Source of the DNA: Burkholderiaceae bacterium | GTDB taxonomy: Bacteria > Pseudomonadota > Gammaproteobacteria > Burkholderiales > Burkholderiaceae_D | Length of the DNA: 36,777 nucleotides | Direction of reading: 5' to 3' | NCBI GenBank assembly: GCA_023653025.1 | Contig: JAMNXS010000024.1 | Span: forward strand, 1 to 36,777 | Part shown: in pieces, positions 1 to 12,937 of the stretch | How the letters are laid out: each line of letters begins with the position of its first letter | Position numbering within the stretch: position 1 is the first letter of the stretch | The notes under the pieces: generated by a model | The model's input: the letters and a program-made list of their open reading frames with translations, nothing else | Database searches by the model: none | Told to the model about the DNA's origin: nothing | Program-made: the position numbers and the translations under genes

Positions 1-42
1 CGAAACCCGCCACCCCTTCCGTTCGTCGCCCTCACTGGGCAA

Positions 43-1194
43 TCACTTGAACGGACTCCGCTCGTTTAACTCTCCCACATACGCCTCCACCCCCTTGCCC
101 TCCTGCGCAAGGAAACGCTCGACCGCATCGGAAAACCCCGGGTGCGCTAGCCAGTGCGCGGACCATGTCTGCTGCGGCAGGAAGCCGCGCGCCATCTTGT
201 GCTCGCCCTGGGCGCCGCCCTCGAACGCGGCGATGCGGCGCTCGATGCAGAACTCGAGCGGCTGGTAGTACGCGGTCTCGAAGTGCAGGCAGGGATGATG
301 CTCGACGCAGCCCCAGTAGCGGCCGTACAGCGCGTGGCGGTCGTAGACCAGCAGTGACGAGGCGATCGGCCGTCCGTCGCGCTCGGCGACGACCAGCAGG
401 ACGTTGTCCGGCATCGTCGCGCCGATGCGCAGGAAAAAATCGAGGTTCAGGTAGGGCGTCGAATAATGCTCGCGGTAGGTGTGGTCGTAGCAGCGCTTGA
501 AGAAGCGCCAGTCGGCCTCGGTGGCGTCGCGGCCCTCGACCCGCCGCAGCGTGATGCCGGCTTCCTGCACCTTGCGCCGCTCGGCCCGGATGTTCTTGCG
601 CTTCTTCTGCTCCAGCGTCGCCAGGAACTGCTCGAAGCTGTCGTAGCTTTCGTTCTGCCAATGAAACTGCACGCCCTTGCGCAACAGGAAGCCGGCGGCC
701 TCGAGTTGCAGCGCCTCGGCCTGCGGCGGGTACAGGATGTGCGTCGACGACAGCCCGCTGGCCTGCTGCACGCCGAGCAGCGCCTGCAGCAGCGCCGCAC
801 GCGCCGCGTCGTCGATCGCCATCAGGCGCGAGCCCGTGACCGGCGTGAAGGGTATCGCCGAAAGAAGCTTCGGGTAGTAATCGAGCCCATTGCGCCGGTA
901 GGCATCGGCCCATGCCCAGTCGAACACGTATTCGCCGTAGGAATGAAACTTGGCGTACATCGGCAGCGCGGCTGCCAGCGCATCGCCGCGCCACAGCGTC
1001 AGGAATTGCGGCTGCCAGCCGCTGTCTTCCGATGCGCTGCCCGATTCATGCAGCGCATGCAGGAAAGCGTAGGAGAGGAAGGGGTTGGCTTCGGTCTGCG
1101 CCTGCACCAGGCCGTCCCACGCGGACTGGCCGGCCTCTGCCAGAGAGGAAAGGATTCGCGTGCGATAATCCGGGTTGTCCAGAGTCGGCCTCAT
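43..1194 (-). CDS. FemAB-like predicted N-acyltransferase (COG3146 / DUF482 type)
   Basis: The 383-residue product matches the predicted N-acyltransferase family of peptidoglycan-biosynthesis-like GNAT proteins. Recognisable stretches are NPFLSYAFLHALHESGS near the N-terminus, the basic KKRKNIRAERRKV segment, and the C-terminal HFETAYYQPLEFCIE and GEHKMARGFLPQ blocks. The family fold is a tandem GNAT as in FemABX; the substrate is not established. I chose the ATG at 1194 because homology begins with the Asn-Pro-Asp-Tyr segment just after it. The longer frame to 1341 runs antisense into nadE and has no family character. It is divergent from nadE with only 25 bp between the two start codons, so the promoters must lie inside the opposing genes or overlap. 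Family call is solid; function is inferred only at class level. Confidence 0.85.
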   Translation of the reverse strand: MRPTLDNPDYRTRILSSLAEAGQSAWDGLVQAQTEANPFLSYAFLHALHESGSASEDSGWQPQFLTLWRGDALAAALPMYAKFHSYGEYVFDWAWADAYRRNGLDYYPKLLSAIPFTPVTGSRLMAIDDAARAALLQALLGVQQASGLSSTHILYPPQAEALQLEAAGFLLRKGVQFHWQNESYDSFEQFLATLEQKKRKNIRAERRKVQEAGITLRRVEGRDATEADWRFFKRCYDHTYREHYSTPYLNLDFFLRIGATMPDNVLLVVAERDGRPIASSLLVYDRHALYGRYWGCVEHHPCLHFETAYYQPLEFCIERRIAAFEGGAQGEHKMARGFLPQQTWSAHWLAHPGFSDAVERFLAQEGKGVEAYVGELNERSPFK

Positions 1195-1219
1195 TGAAGC
1201 GCAAGGAAGTTCAGTCTCG

Positions 1220-3206
<1,987 letters not shown>

Positions 3207-3207
3207 C

Positions 3208-3834
3208 TCATCCCCTCAGCAACACCATCAACGCGCCGCTGCCGCCATCGGCAGCGCGCGCGGTGCAGAAGGCAATGACTTCTTCCTTCTGAACCAGCCA
3301 GTTCCTGACCTTCTGCTTCAGCACCGGCTTCTTGTTCATCGACCCGAGGCCCTTGCCGTGGACGATGCGCACGCAGCGCACGCCGCGCTTGACCGAATCG
3401 CGGATGAACTGCCCGACCGCTTGTCGCGCCTCGTCGACCCGCAGGCCGTGCAGGTCCAGCTGCCCCTGCGTGACCCAGCCGCCGCCGCGCAGCTTGCGCA
3501 GCACGTCCGGGCCGACGCCGCTGCGCGCATAGCTGAGGGTTTCATCGACCTCGAGCAGGGTGTCGATGCTGAATTCGTCGGACAGCGATTCCTGCATCAC
3601 CGCCTCGTCGTCGGCCATGCGCTGGTGCGCTATCGGCGGCGGGCGGGGTGGGTCCGGGACCACGCGCGGCGGCGCGTTCAGCGGCTGGACATTGCCGATG
3701 CTGTCGCGGAAGAGATTGGCCTCGCGCTCGCGCTGCTCTGCCAGCTCGCGCCGCCGGCGCTCGGCCTCAGCGGCGGCAGCGGCTTTTTCCTTCAGTCGCA
3801 GTTGCAGGGCCTTCAGGTCGGCGAGGTTTTTCAT
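3208..3834 (-). CDS. Smr-domain protein (YdaL/SmrA-like)
   Basis: The 208-residue protein has a charged, coiled-coil-prone N-terminus (residues about 5-40, rich in Ala, Glu, Arg), a Pro-rich linker (50-70) and a C-terminal Smr domain (about 120-208). The Smr signature is LDLHGLR at 126-132 and HGKG at 159-162. Smr domains are structure-specific nucleases; stand-alone proteobacterial versions have been reported to nick DNA or cleave RNA, but this one's substrate is unknown. It lies downstream of trxB on the same strand, separated by the 507-bp repeat cluster, so cotranscription with trxB is doubtful. Confidence 0.9.
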   Translation of the reverse strand: MKNLADLKALQLRLKEKAAAAAEAERRRRELAEQREREANLFRDSIGNVQPLNAPPRVVPDPPRPPPIAHQRMADDEAVMQESLSDEFSIDTLLEVDETLSYARSGVGPDVLRKLRGGGWVTQGQLDLHGLRVDEARQAVGQFIRDSVKRGVRCVRIVHGKGLGSMNKKPVLKQKVRNWLVQKEEVIAFCTARAADGGSGALMVLLRG

Positions 3835-3864
3835 CGGAGGACCTTTTGGGTTGTTTGGAGTGAC

Positions 3865-4330
3865 GGCGGATTTGGCGAAACCTTCGGTTTTCGCTTCGCT
3901 CTATACGCCCCACGGGCTGTTCGGGGTGGCGGCGGATTTCGCTTCGCTCTATCCGCCCTACGGTACGCTCGGGTTGGCGGCGGGTTTCGCCTGCGGCTCT
4001 ACCCGCCCTATGGCCTGATCCGATGCAGTCCACCTAATGGTACATAGGGCGGGTAGAGCGAAGCGAAAACCGAAGGTTTCGCCAAACCCGCCATCAAACT
4101 CGAGTTGTTTCGCCGGACATAGGGCGGGTAGAGCGCAGCGAAACCCGCCATCAAACTCGAGTTGTTTCGCCGGACGTAGGGCGGGTAGAGCGCAGCGAAA
4201 CCCGCCATCAAACTCGAGTTGTTTCGCCGGACGTAGGGCGGGTAGAGCGCAGCGAAACCCGCCATCAGACCATCAATGTACTGCTGCGACTCGGAAACCG
4301 CCGCGCGTGTAGAGCGCAGCCCAACCCACT
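3865..4330. repeat. Cluster of 27-nt REP-like hairpin repeats, three in one orientation then four in the other
   Basis: The stretch between smr and trxB holds repeated units built as a 7-nt arm, an AGAGCGAAGCGAA-type loop and a 7-nt complementary arm. Left-oriented copies lie at 3865-3910 (long loop), 3931-3957 and 3979-4007. Right-oriented copies lie at 4048-4092 (long loop), 4123-4149, 4180-4206 and 4237-4263, with a degenerate copy at about 4306-4329. The two long-loop copies share an extra internal segment (ACCGAAGGTTTCGCCA) and form an inverted pair about 135 bp apart. No coding potential independent of the repeat is seen. This organisation is typical of intergenic REP/BIME-like elements. 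Confidence 0.9.
4092..4262. repeat. Three tandem copies of a 57-bp unit containing one hairpin repeat each
   Basis: The unit begins CATCAAACTCGAG and recurs at 4092, 4149 and 4206, with a fourth start at 4263 that diverges after about six bases. Spacing is exactly 57 bp each time. The copies are almost identical; the first differs by having CATAGGG where the others have CGTAGGG. Each unit is a 26-bp spacer with the 10-bp palindrome AACTCGAGTT followed by the 27-nt hairpin repeat. Near-identity implies recent tandem amplification by slippage or unequal recombination. Confidence 0.93.
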
Positions 4331-4341
4331 GCCAAACGACA

Positions 4342-5310
<969 letters not shown>

Positions 5311-5401
5311 TCAACAATAAAAAAGGGGAGGGTAGCGTGCGCTGTTTTCGAGGAGGAAAGGGCACCGGAGGGAGTATCATCCTGTCTTGAATCGTGCGAT
5401 A

Positions 5402-5430
5402 TTGCCGCCCGAAACGAACGCCCATTATAG
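5402..5430 (+). promoter_or_regulatory. Weak candidate promoter for ftsK
   Basis: TTGCCG at 5402-5407 is followed 17 bp later by TTATAG at 5425-5430, about 40 bp upstream of the ftsK start. Match to the sigma-70 consensus is partial and alternatives in the same interval exist. It is the only recognisable pair in the divergent trxB-ftsK space in this direction. Confidence 0.3.
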
Positions 5431-5471
5431 TGGAACTGACCGTCCGCCTCCGGGCCCGCTGAAATCCATCC

Positions 5472-7808
5472 ATGACCCGAACCCCCTCTTCCTACACCCG
5501 CAACACCGCCGAAGCGACACCCGATCCGCTGCCGAACCGCCTGTTGCGCCTGCTGTCCGAAGCGCGCTGGGCGCTGTTCGCCGTCCTCGGGGTTTACCTG
5601 ACGCTGGTGCTGTACACCTACTCGCGCGGCGATTCCGGCTGGTCGCATGCCGGCATGGGCGGCCGCCCGACCAACTGGGGCGGCAGCGCCGGCGCCTGGC
5701 TGGCCGACCTGATGCTGTACGTCTTCGGCTTTTCCGCGTGGTGGTTCTGCGTGGCCCTGCTGGCCTCGGTCTGGGTCAGCTACCGGCAGCTCGCCAACCG
5801 TTTCCTGCTGCAGAAGACGCCGGAGAAGCGCCATCGCTTCGAACTCGGCATCCGCGCCGCGGGCTTCGTGCTGCTGGTCATCGGCAGTTCGGCGCTCGAG
5901 AGCGTGCGCATGTACTCGTGGAAAGTGCAGCTGCCGCGCGACCCCGGCGGCGTACTGGGCGAACTGATCGGCACGTTTGCGCAGGCCGCGCTGGGCTTCA
6001 ACGGCGCGACGCTGATTCTGCTGGTGCTGTTCGGGCTTGGCTTTTCGCTCTGTTTCCATGTTTCCTGGCTGGCGGTGGCCGAGAGGCTGGGCGCGGCGCT
6101 CGATAGTGCCGCGCAGTGGCTGGTGCAGCTGTACGCCGCGCGCCAGGACCGCAAGATCGGCGAAGAGGCCGCCGTCAAGCGCGAGGAGGCCGTGGTCAAG
6201 GAGCGCGAAAAAATCGTCGAGGCGCCGCCGATACAGATCGTGCCGCAGGTGGTCCATGTGCCGAAGTCCGAGCGCGTGGAAAAGGAAAAGCAGGTGTCGC
6301 TGTTCCTCGACCTGCCCGACACCAACCTGCCGCCGCTGTCGCTGCTCGACGAGCCGCCGGCCGCACAGGAAACCGTCAGCGTCGAGACGCTGGAATTCAC
6401 CAGCCGGCTGATCGAGAAGAAGCTCGGCGACTTCGGTGTCGAGGTCAAGGTGGTGGCCGCCTATCCGGGCCCCGTCATTACCCGCTACGAGATCGAGCCG
6501 GCCACCGGCGTCAAGGGCAGCCAGATCGTCAACCTCGCGCGTGATCTCGCGCGCGCGCTGTCGCTGACCTCGATCCGCGTGGTCGAGACCATCCCCGGCA
6601 AGAACTACATGGGCCTCGAGCTGCCGAACCCCAAGCGCCAGATCGTGCGCCTGACCGAAATCGTTGGCTCCAAGGTCTACAACGACAATACATCGCTGCT
6701 GACCGTGGGCCTGGGCAAGGACATTGCCGGCAACCCGGTGGTGGCGGATCTGGCCAAGATGCCGCACCTGCTGGTGGCCGGCACCACCGGCTCGGGCAAG
6801 TCGGTCGGCATCAATGCCACCATCCTGTCGCTGCTGTACAAGGCCGACCCGAACCAGGTGCGGCTGATCCTGATCGACCCCAAGATGCTGGAACTGTCGA
6901 TCTATGAAGGTATCCCGCATCTGCTGGCGCCGGTCGTGACCGACATGCGGCAGGCCGGCCATGCGCTGAACTGGGCCGTCAATGAAATGGAGCGCCGCTA
7001 CAAGCTGATGTCCAAGCTCGGCGTGCGCAACCTGGCCGGCTTCAACCAGAAGATCGCCGATGCGGCCAAAAAGGAAGAGAAACTGCCGAACCCGTTCAGC
7101 CTGACGCCGGACGCGCCGGAGCCGCTGGAGAAGCTGCCGACCATCGTCATCATCATCGACGAACTGGCCGACCTGATGATGGTCGTCGGCAAGAAGGTCG
7201 AAGAGCTGATCGCCCGCATCGCGCAGAAGGCGCGCGCCGCCGGCATCCACCTGATCCTCGCGACCCAGCGTCCGTCGGTGGACGTGATCACCGGCCTCAT
7301 CAAGGCCAACGTGCCGACCCGCATCGCGTTCCAGGTGTCGTCGAAGATCGACTCGCGCACCATCCTCGACCAGCAGGGTGCGGAAGCGCTGCTCGGCATG
7401 GGCGACATGCTGTACATGCCGCCCGGCACCGGCCTGCCGGTGCGCGTGCACGGCGCCTTCGTGTCGGACGATGAAGTGCATCGCGTGGTCGAGCACCTGA
7501 AGGCGCAGGGCGAGCCGAACTACATCGAGGGCATCCTCGAGGGCGGCGTGGCCGAAGGCGGCGACGGCAGCGCGGTTGGCGAAGGCGGCGGCGGGGGCGA
7601 GGCCGACCCGATGTACGACCAGGCGGTACAGGTCGTGCTGCAGCACCGGCGTGCCTCCATCTCGCTGGTGCAGCGCCACCTGCGCATCGGGTACAACCGC
7701 GCCGCACGCCTGCTCGAGCAGATGGAGCAGAGCGGGATGGTCTCTTCCATGCAGTCGAACGGCAACCGGGAGATCTTGGTGCCGGGGGCATCGGCGGAAC
7801 AGGGGTGA
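5472..7808 (+). CDS. ftsK: DNA translocase FtsK
   Basis: The 778-residue protein is a membrane-anchored DNA pump that aligns chromosome termini at the septum and activates XerCD at dif. Its N-terminal part (residues about 30-215) carries hydrophobic helices, followed by a short charged linker (about 220-300) in place of the very long linker of E. coli. The RecA-like motor has Walker A GTTGSGKS at 437-444 and Walker [11 protein letters not shown] around 557-566. The C-terminal gamma winged helix (about 712-775, [11 protein letters not shown] to the end) reads KOPS sequences. It is the first gene of the ftsK-lolA-rarA run; lolA starts 3 bp after its stop. Confidence 0.97.
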   Translation: MTRTPSSYTRNTAEATPDPLPNRLLRLLSEARWALFAVLGVYLTLVLYTYSRGDSGWSHAGMGGRPTNWGGSAGAWLADLMLYVFGFSAWWFCVALLASVWVSYRQLANRFLLQKTPEKRHRFELGIRAAGFVLLVIGSSALESVRMYSWKVQLPRDPGGVLGELIGTFAQAALGFNGATLILLVLFGLGFSLCFHVSWLAVAERLGAALDSAAQWLVQLYAARQDRKIGEEAAVKREEAVVKEREKIVEAPPIQIVPQVVHVPKSERVEKEKQVSLFLDLPDTNLPPLSLLDEPPAAQETVSVETLEFTSRLIEKKLGDFGVEVKVVAAYPGPVITRYEIEPATGVKGSQIVNLARDLARALSLTSIRVVETIPGKNYMGLELPNPKRQIVRLTEIVGSKVYNDNTSLLTVGLGKDIAGNPVVADLAKMPHLLVAGTTGSGKSVGINATILSLLYKADPNQVRLILIDPKMLELSIYEGIPHLLAPVVTDMRQAGHALNWAVNEMERRYKLMSKLGVRNLAGFNQKIADAAKKEEKLPNPFSLTPDAPEPLEKLPTIVIIIDELADLMMVVGKKVEELIARIAQKARAAGIHLILATQRPSVDVITGLIKANVPTRIAFQVSSKIDSRTILDQQGAEALLGMGDMLYMPPGTGLPVRVHGAFVSDDEVHRVVEHLKAQGEPNYIEGILEGGVAEGGDGSAVGEGGGGGEADPMYDQAVQVVLQHRRASISLVQRHLRIGYNRAARLLEQMEQSGMVSSMQSNGNREILVPGASAEQG

Positions 7809-7811
7809 CGG

Positions 7812-8552
7812 ATGGCGAAGACGAGCGAGATTTTTTTTCGGGTGCGTGATGGCGGATTTCGCCTTGGGCTCTATCCGCCCTACGGCCCATCCAGGAACCG
7901 TAAGGCGGATAGAGCGAAGCGAAATCCGCCGCTCATCGCCCGCACTCTGCTGGCCCTCTCACTGCTACTCCCCGCCCTAACCCACGCCGCCGCCCTCGAC
8001 CAATTCAAGGCCTTCGTCGCCAACACCAAATCCGCCCGCGGCGAGTTCCAGCAGCGGATGGTGAAGGAAGAGGGCGGCAAGCTGCGCACCTCGAACGAAG
8101 CCAGCGGCAGCTTTGCCTTCGCGCGGCCGGGCAAGTTCATCTGGACCTACCGCAAGCCCTACCAGCAAGTGCTGCAGGCCGATGGCGAGAACCTCTACAT
8201 TCATGACAAGGACCTCAACCAGGTGACCGTGCGCGCGCTGGGCGACGCGCTCGGCTCGTCGCCGGCGGCCATCCTGTTCGGCAGCAACGACCTCGACAAG
8301 AACTTCACGCTGACCGAAGCCGGTGCGCGCGAAGGCGTCGAGTGGCTGCAGGCGATCCCGAAATCGAAAGACACCCAGTTCGAAAAAATCGGCATCGGCC
8401 TGAAGGACGGCGTGCCGGTGGCAATGGAGCTGCGCGACAGCTTCGGGCAGGTGTCAGTGCTGAGTTTCACGAAATTTGAGAAGAACCCGGCGCTGCCTGC
8501 GGGGCAGTTCAAGTTCGTGTTGCCCAAGGGGGCGGATGTGTTGCAGCAGTGA
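7812..8552 (+). CDS. lolA: Outer-membrane lipoprotein carrier LolA with a repeat-derived N-terminal extension
   Basis: The 246-residue product is the periplasmic chaperone that carries lipoproteins from LolCDE to LolB. Mature-region features are LDQFKAFVANTKSARGEF, GSFAFARPGKFIWTYRKPY and LYIHDKDLNQVTVR. The signal peptide hydrophobic core (LLALSLLLPALTHAA) does not begin until about residue 45, with cleavage expected near A60. Residues 14-40 are encoded by an inverted pair of the 27-nt hairpin repeats, lengthening the n-region from about a dozen residues to about 40. The ATG at 7812 has AGGGG at 7801-7805 and is the only good start; GTG at 7842 is a poorer alternative. Its TGA overlaps the GTG start of rarA by four bases. 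Family call is sure; the effect of the extension on export is unknown. Confidence 0.93.
   Translation: MAKTSEIFFRVRDGGFRLGLYPPYGPSRNRKADRAKRNPPLIARTLLALSLLLPALTHAAALDQFKAFVANTKSARGEFQQRMVKEEGGKLRTSNEASGSFAFARPGKFIWTYRKPYQQVLQADGENLYIHDKDLNQVTVRALGDALGSSPAAILFGSNDLDKNFTLTEAGAREGVEWLQAIPKSKDTQFEKIGIGLKDGVPVAMELRDSFGQVSVLSFTKFEKNPALPAGQFKFVLPKGADVLQQ
7851..7930. repeat. Inverted pair of hairpin repeats inside the lolA signal-peptide coding region
   Basis: A left-oriented copy at 7851-7879 and a right-oriented copy at 7904-7930 face each other across 24 bp. Both have GGCGGAT/ATCCGCC arms, and the right copy has the AGAGCGAAGCGAA loop exactly. The pair keeps the lolA frame open and encodes residues 14-40. 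The rest of the family in this window is intergenic, so this is the single intragenic case seen here. Confidence 0.93.
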
Positions 8553-9844
8553 GGCCGACCACCCCCCTCGCCGAACGCCTCCGCCCCGCGACCCTTGACG
8601 AAGTCATTGGCCAGCAGCACCTGCTCGGCCCGGGCAAGCCTCTGCGCGTGGCCTTCGAATCCGGCCAGCCGCATTCGATGATCCTCTGGGGCCCGCCGGG
8701 CGTTGGCAAGACCACGCTGGCGCGACTGATGGCGCAGGGGTTCAGCGCGGAGTTCATTGCGCTGTCGGCCGTGCTGTCGGGCGTGAAGGACATCCGCGAG
8801 GCGGTCGAGCGCGCGCAGATCCTGCAGGCTACTTCCGGCCGCCCGACCATCCTGTTCGTCGACGAGGTTCACCGCTTCAACAAAAGCCAGCAGGACGCCT
8901 TCCTGCCGCATGTGGAGAGCGGGCTGTTCACCTTCATTGGCGCGACCACCGAGAACCCGTCGTTCGAGGTCAACAGCGCCCTGCTGTCGCGCGCGGCGGT
9001 CTACGTGCTGAAGTCGCTGGGCGACGACGACCTGGCGCTGCTGGTCGACCGTGCGCTCGCACTGGACAACACCGCGACCATCGATGATGAAGCGAAGGCG
9101 ATGCTGGTGGCCAGCGCCGACGGCGACGGCCGCAAGCTGCTCAACAACACCGAAATCGTTTTGCGCGCGGCTGCGCAGGCCAAGCAGGCTGCCATCGATG
9201 TCGAACTGCTGAAGCAGACGCTGGGCGATGCGCTGCGCCGCTTCGACAAGGGCGGCGATGCGTTCTACGACCAGATCTCGGCGCTGCACAAGTCGGTGCG
9301 CGGCTCCAACCCCGACGCCGCCCTGTACTGGCTGGTGCGCATGCTCGACGGCGGCGCCGATCCGCGCTACCTGTCGCGCCGCCTGATCCGCATGGCATCC
9401 GAAGACATTGGTCTGGCCGACCCGCGCGCGCTGCGCTTGACGCTCGACGCCGCCGAAACCTACGAGCGCCTGGGCTCGCCCGAAGGCGAACTGGCGCTGG
9501 CCGAGGCGACGGTCTACCTCGCCTGCGCCGCGAAATCGAATGCCGTCTACAACGCCTACAACCAGGTGCGCGCCTTCATCGCCAAGGACAAGAGCCGCCC
9601 CGTGCCCGAGCACCTGCGCAACGCGCCGACCAAGCTGATGAAGCAGCTCGGCTACGGCAAGCTCTACCGCTACGCGCATGATGAGCCCGACGCCTATGCT
9701 GCCGGCGAAACCTACCTGCCGGAAGGCATAGGCGAACCGGGCTGGTACCGGCCCACGCCGCGCGGGCTGGAGGGGAAGATTGGGGAGAAGCTGGCGTATT
9801 TACGGCGGCTGGATGCGGAAGCGCGAGGGAAGGTCGAAAAATAA
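8549..9844 (+). CDS. rarA: Replication-associated recombination protein A (MgsA/RarA AAA+ ATPase)
   Basis: The 431-residue AAA+ ATPase acts at stalled replication forks and interacts with SSB. It shows [16 protein letters not shown] at the N-terminus, Walker A GPPGVGKT at 48-55, Walker B FVDEVHRF with D105/E106, sensor 1 GATTENPSF, and the C-terminal tetramerisation region ([27 protein letters not shown]). Start is a GTG overlapping the lolA stop by four bases, consistent with translational coupling. In related genomes rarA is commonly followed directly by serS; here a 1.7-kb block with a Fic module intervenes. Confidence 0.96.
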   Translation: MRPTTPLAERLRPATLDEVIGQQHLLGPGKPLRVAFESGQPHSMILWGPPGVGKTTLARLMAQGFSAEFIALSAVLSGVKDIREAVERAQILQATSGRPTILFVDEVHRFNKSQQDAFLPHVESGLFTFIGATTENPSFEVNSALLSRAAVYVLKSLGDDDLALLVDRALALDNTATIDDEAKAMLVASADGDGRKLLNNTEIVLRAAAQAKQAAIDVELLKQTLGDALRRFDKGGDAFYDQISALHKSVRGSNPDAALYWLVRMLDGGADPRYLSRRLIRMASEDIGLADPRALRLTLDAAETYERLGSPEGELALAEATVYLACAAKSNAVYNAYNQVRAFIAKDKSRPVPEHLRNAPTKLMKQLGYGKLYRYAHDEPDAYAAGETYLPEGIGEPGWYRPTPRGLEGKIGEKLAYLRRLDAEARGKVEK

Positions 9845-9897
9845 TCAATATAAACAATGGGTTGAATCTATTTCGCAACCTATAGCTATCTTTTTGG

Positions 9898-9926
9898 TTG
9901 ACTTTTCGGGAGCTTAAGGTCATATT
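9898..9926 (+). promoter_or_regulatory. Candidate sigma-70 promoter of the Xre-Fic module
   Basis: TTGACT at 9898-9903 is separated by exactly 17 bp from CATATT at 9921-9926, inside an AT-rich leader unlike the flanking core genes. The start codon of the Xre gene is 33 bp further on. Identical TATAGCTA octamers at 9881-9888 and 9946-9953 bracket the promoter, one just upstream and one immediately before the start codon, as expected for autorepressor sites. Binding is inferred. Confidence 0.5.
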
Positions 9927-9958
9927 TTTTCTATATTACGTTACTTATAGCTACCAAA

Positions 9959-10411
9959 ATGTCCGCTCTGAGTCGACTTCAGCTTCGTCAGCTAGACGCT
10001 TCACTGGAAAAATGGCGTGTTTCCCGCTTGCCCGGCCGTCCTCCGACGGGCTGGTTGCGCGCGATCCGCAAGACCTTGGGGATGAGTTCGTCTGCGCTGG
10101 CCCGACGAGTCCACGTATCCGATTCCGCGATCCGAAAGCTTGAGCAATCCGAGGCTGATGGTGCGATCACGCTCACCTCCTTGCGGCGAATGGCAGAGGC
10201 GCTTGACTGCGAACTTCACTATGCCCTCGTCCCCAGGAAGCCTCTGAAGGACATCATGGGCGAACGAGCGCTCGAAGTGGCGCGCCAACATGTCGGCACG
10301 GTCGCACATCACATGGCGCTGGAGTCGCAAAGCGTTGACGACGAGGTCATGCGCGAACAAATCGAGGAGCTTGCAGAGCAGTTATTGCGCAAACCGCGGG
10401 ATCTGTGGTGA
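9959..10411 (+). CDS. Xre-type protein, mobile mystery protein A family
   Basis: The 150-residue protein has a central helix-turn-helix (about residues 36-90: LRAIRKTLGMSSSALARRV, then SDSAIRKLEQSEADG) and a long helical C-terminus. The conserved N-terminal RLQLRQLDASLEKWR block and ELHYALVPRKPLKDI after the HTH are those of 'mobile mystery protein A', a family named for always accompanying a Fic-domain partner. By position and fold it is the likely antitoxin or autorepressor; this is inference. Its TGA overlaps the downstream GTG start (GTGA at 10408-10411), so the two are translationally coupled. Confidence 0.88.
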   Translation: MSALSRLQLRQLDASLEKWRVSRLPGRPPTGWLRAIRKTLGMSSSALARRVHVSDSAIRKLEQSEADGAITLTSLRRMAEALDCELHYALVPRKPLKDIMGERALEVARQHVGTVAHHMALESQSVDDEVMREQIEELAEQLLRKPRDLW

Positions 10412-11001
10412 ACGGCCTCGATTATCCGCCCGGTGCCACGCCGCTTGACCCGGATGAGATGGCAGGACTCATACCGGAACATGTACGCACGCAGGCGGAG
10501 TTGGATGAATGGGAACAGGCCAATATCATCGACGGCTTGCGCTGGGCTCGACGGCAGCGCCGTCGTGAACTCCTCGAGGAAACATTCGTTCGTGAACTGC
10601 ACCGCCGCATGTTCGGTTCCACCTGGCGCTGGGCGGGGACCTTTCGCAAGTCGGACAAGAACATCGGGGTCGATTGGCGATACATCCCAATGCGTCTGCG
10701 AGATCTACTGGAAGACGTGAAAGTACAATTGGCTCATGCCAACGAGGCGGCAGACGACATTGTCCTGAAATTTCACCACAAGCTTGTCTGCATACACCCA
10801 TTCGCCAACGGCAATGGAAGGCATGCCCGCGTCATGGCCGATTTGCTTATCGAGCGCACAGGAAAGTTACCTTTCAGCTGGGGCCGGACATCTCTGGCGG
10901 CACCCGGCGAAACACGAAATGCCTACCTTGATGCGTTGAGAGCGGCAGACCGGAGAGATTACAGTTTGCTCTTCCGGTTTGCACGTACGTCCTCGGAATA
11001 A
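10405..11001 (+). CDS. Fic-domain protein, mobile mystery protein B family
   Basis: The 198-residue protein contains the catalytic Fic motif HPFANGNGR at residues 131-139, a full match to HPFx(D/N)GNGR, with upstream helices FVRELHRRMFGSTWRWAGTFRK typical of the family. Fic enzymes transfer AMP or other phosphate-containing groups to target proteins, and those in toxin-antitoxin pairs block growth. The target here is unknown. Start is GTG at 10405 or the adjacent GTG at 10408; the latter gives the classical four-base overlap with the Xre gene. All motif residues are intact, so activity is expected. Gene pair and order (Xre then Fic) match the mobile mystery A/B arrangement. Confidence 0.9.
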   Translation: MVNGLDYPPGATPLDPDEMAGLIPEHVRTQAELDEWEQANIIDGLRWARRQRRRELLEETFVRELHRRMFGSTWRWAGTFRKSDKNIGVDWRYIPMRLRDLLEDVKVQLAHANEAADDIVLKFHHKLVCIHPFANGNGRHARVMADLLIERTGKLPFSWGRTSLAAPGETRNAYLDALRAADRRDYSLLFRFARTSSE

Positions 11002-11005
11002 CTGT

Positions 11006-11254
11006 TTACAGTCGCTTTGGTCGCTGCAGGAGCGCTTTCCAAGCAAGGCAGATATCGGTAAGCGCAGCCCGGATCAGGCTGCCATCTCCCGGGTCCTCAT
11101 TGAGGCAAGCTTCGAAGTAAAGTGCAAGATCCTCTTCGCTTTTCAGTTCCTCTGACGCGTCCCAGTCGGTGAAGCGCTCGCTGATGTCTTGGCCGCCCAT
11201 GTCGTTCGGACAGACGGTCTTTGTTTTCGATGTTGAATCCGGCATCTGATTCAT
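11006..11254 (-). pseudogene. Truncated addiction-module antidote (HigA-like) fragment
   Basis: The 82-residue frame contains DWDASEELKSEEDLALYFEA followed by a GDGSLIRAALTDI-like stretch. This is the N-terminal half of the roughly 100-residue 'addiction module antidote' family, which pairs with RelE-like killer proteins. The C-terminal helix-turn-helix expected after the ALGDIARA-type segment is absent: the frame changes to unrelated sequence and stops at 11006, five bases from the end of the fic gene. No toxin frame lies upstream (11255-11610). I read it as a remnant cut when the Fic module arrived, but a short expressed protein is not excluded. Confidence 0.5.
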
Positions 11255-11257
11255 GGC

Positions 11258-11417
11258 GCGTTCGATGTTTGCGAATACCCTCCTCAAAAAAAACCGGATC
11301 ATCGCCTTATGCCTCGAGGCACGCCTCAAAATACAGCGCGATCTCATCGGTGCTTTGCAACTGATGGGTGCTTTCCCACTGCCGATGATGGTTGCAGTCC
11401 ATGATGTGGGTGGCCAT
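11258..11417 (-). pseudogene. Second decayed antidote fragment with in-frame stop
   Basis: Translation gives WESTHQLQSTDEIALYFEA then CLEA, a stop at 11307-11309, and GDDPVFF. This aligns with the same antidote segment as the neighbouring fragment (EELKSEEDLALYFEACLNE, then a GD-rich turn). The stop falls in the middle of the conserved helix. Two adjacent, same-strand, diverged copies suggest an old tandem duplication or two successive antitoxin genes now both dead. Confidence 0.45.
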
Positions 11418-11537
11418 TCGCCGGTTCGAGGAGCGAGGCACTCTGTCATGTGTCACCCGGGGACAGCCGTCTCTGAGGGGTGGACGTAGCCTAAATATTT
11501 TTTCAAGGATCGGAAAGTGATTTGGATGTGAACTGCT

Positions 11538-12900
<1,363 letters not shown>

Positions 12901-12937
12901 TTGCCCGTCATCGCCAGCAGAACCGTCGGAACCGTAG

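Noticed and set aside
3865-4330. CRISPR array
   Set aside because: Repeats are hairpin elements in two orientations and the regular part is a 57-bp tandem with identical spacers, so there are no variable spacers and no cas genes.
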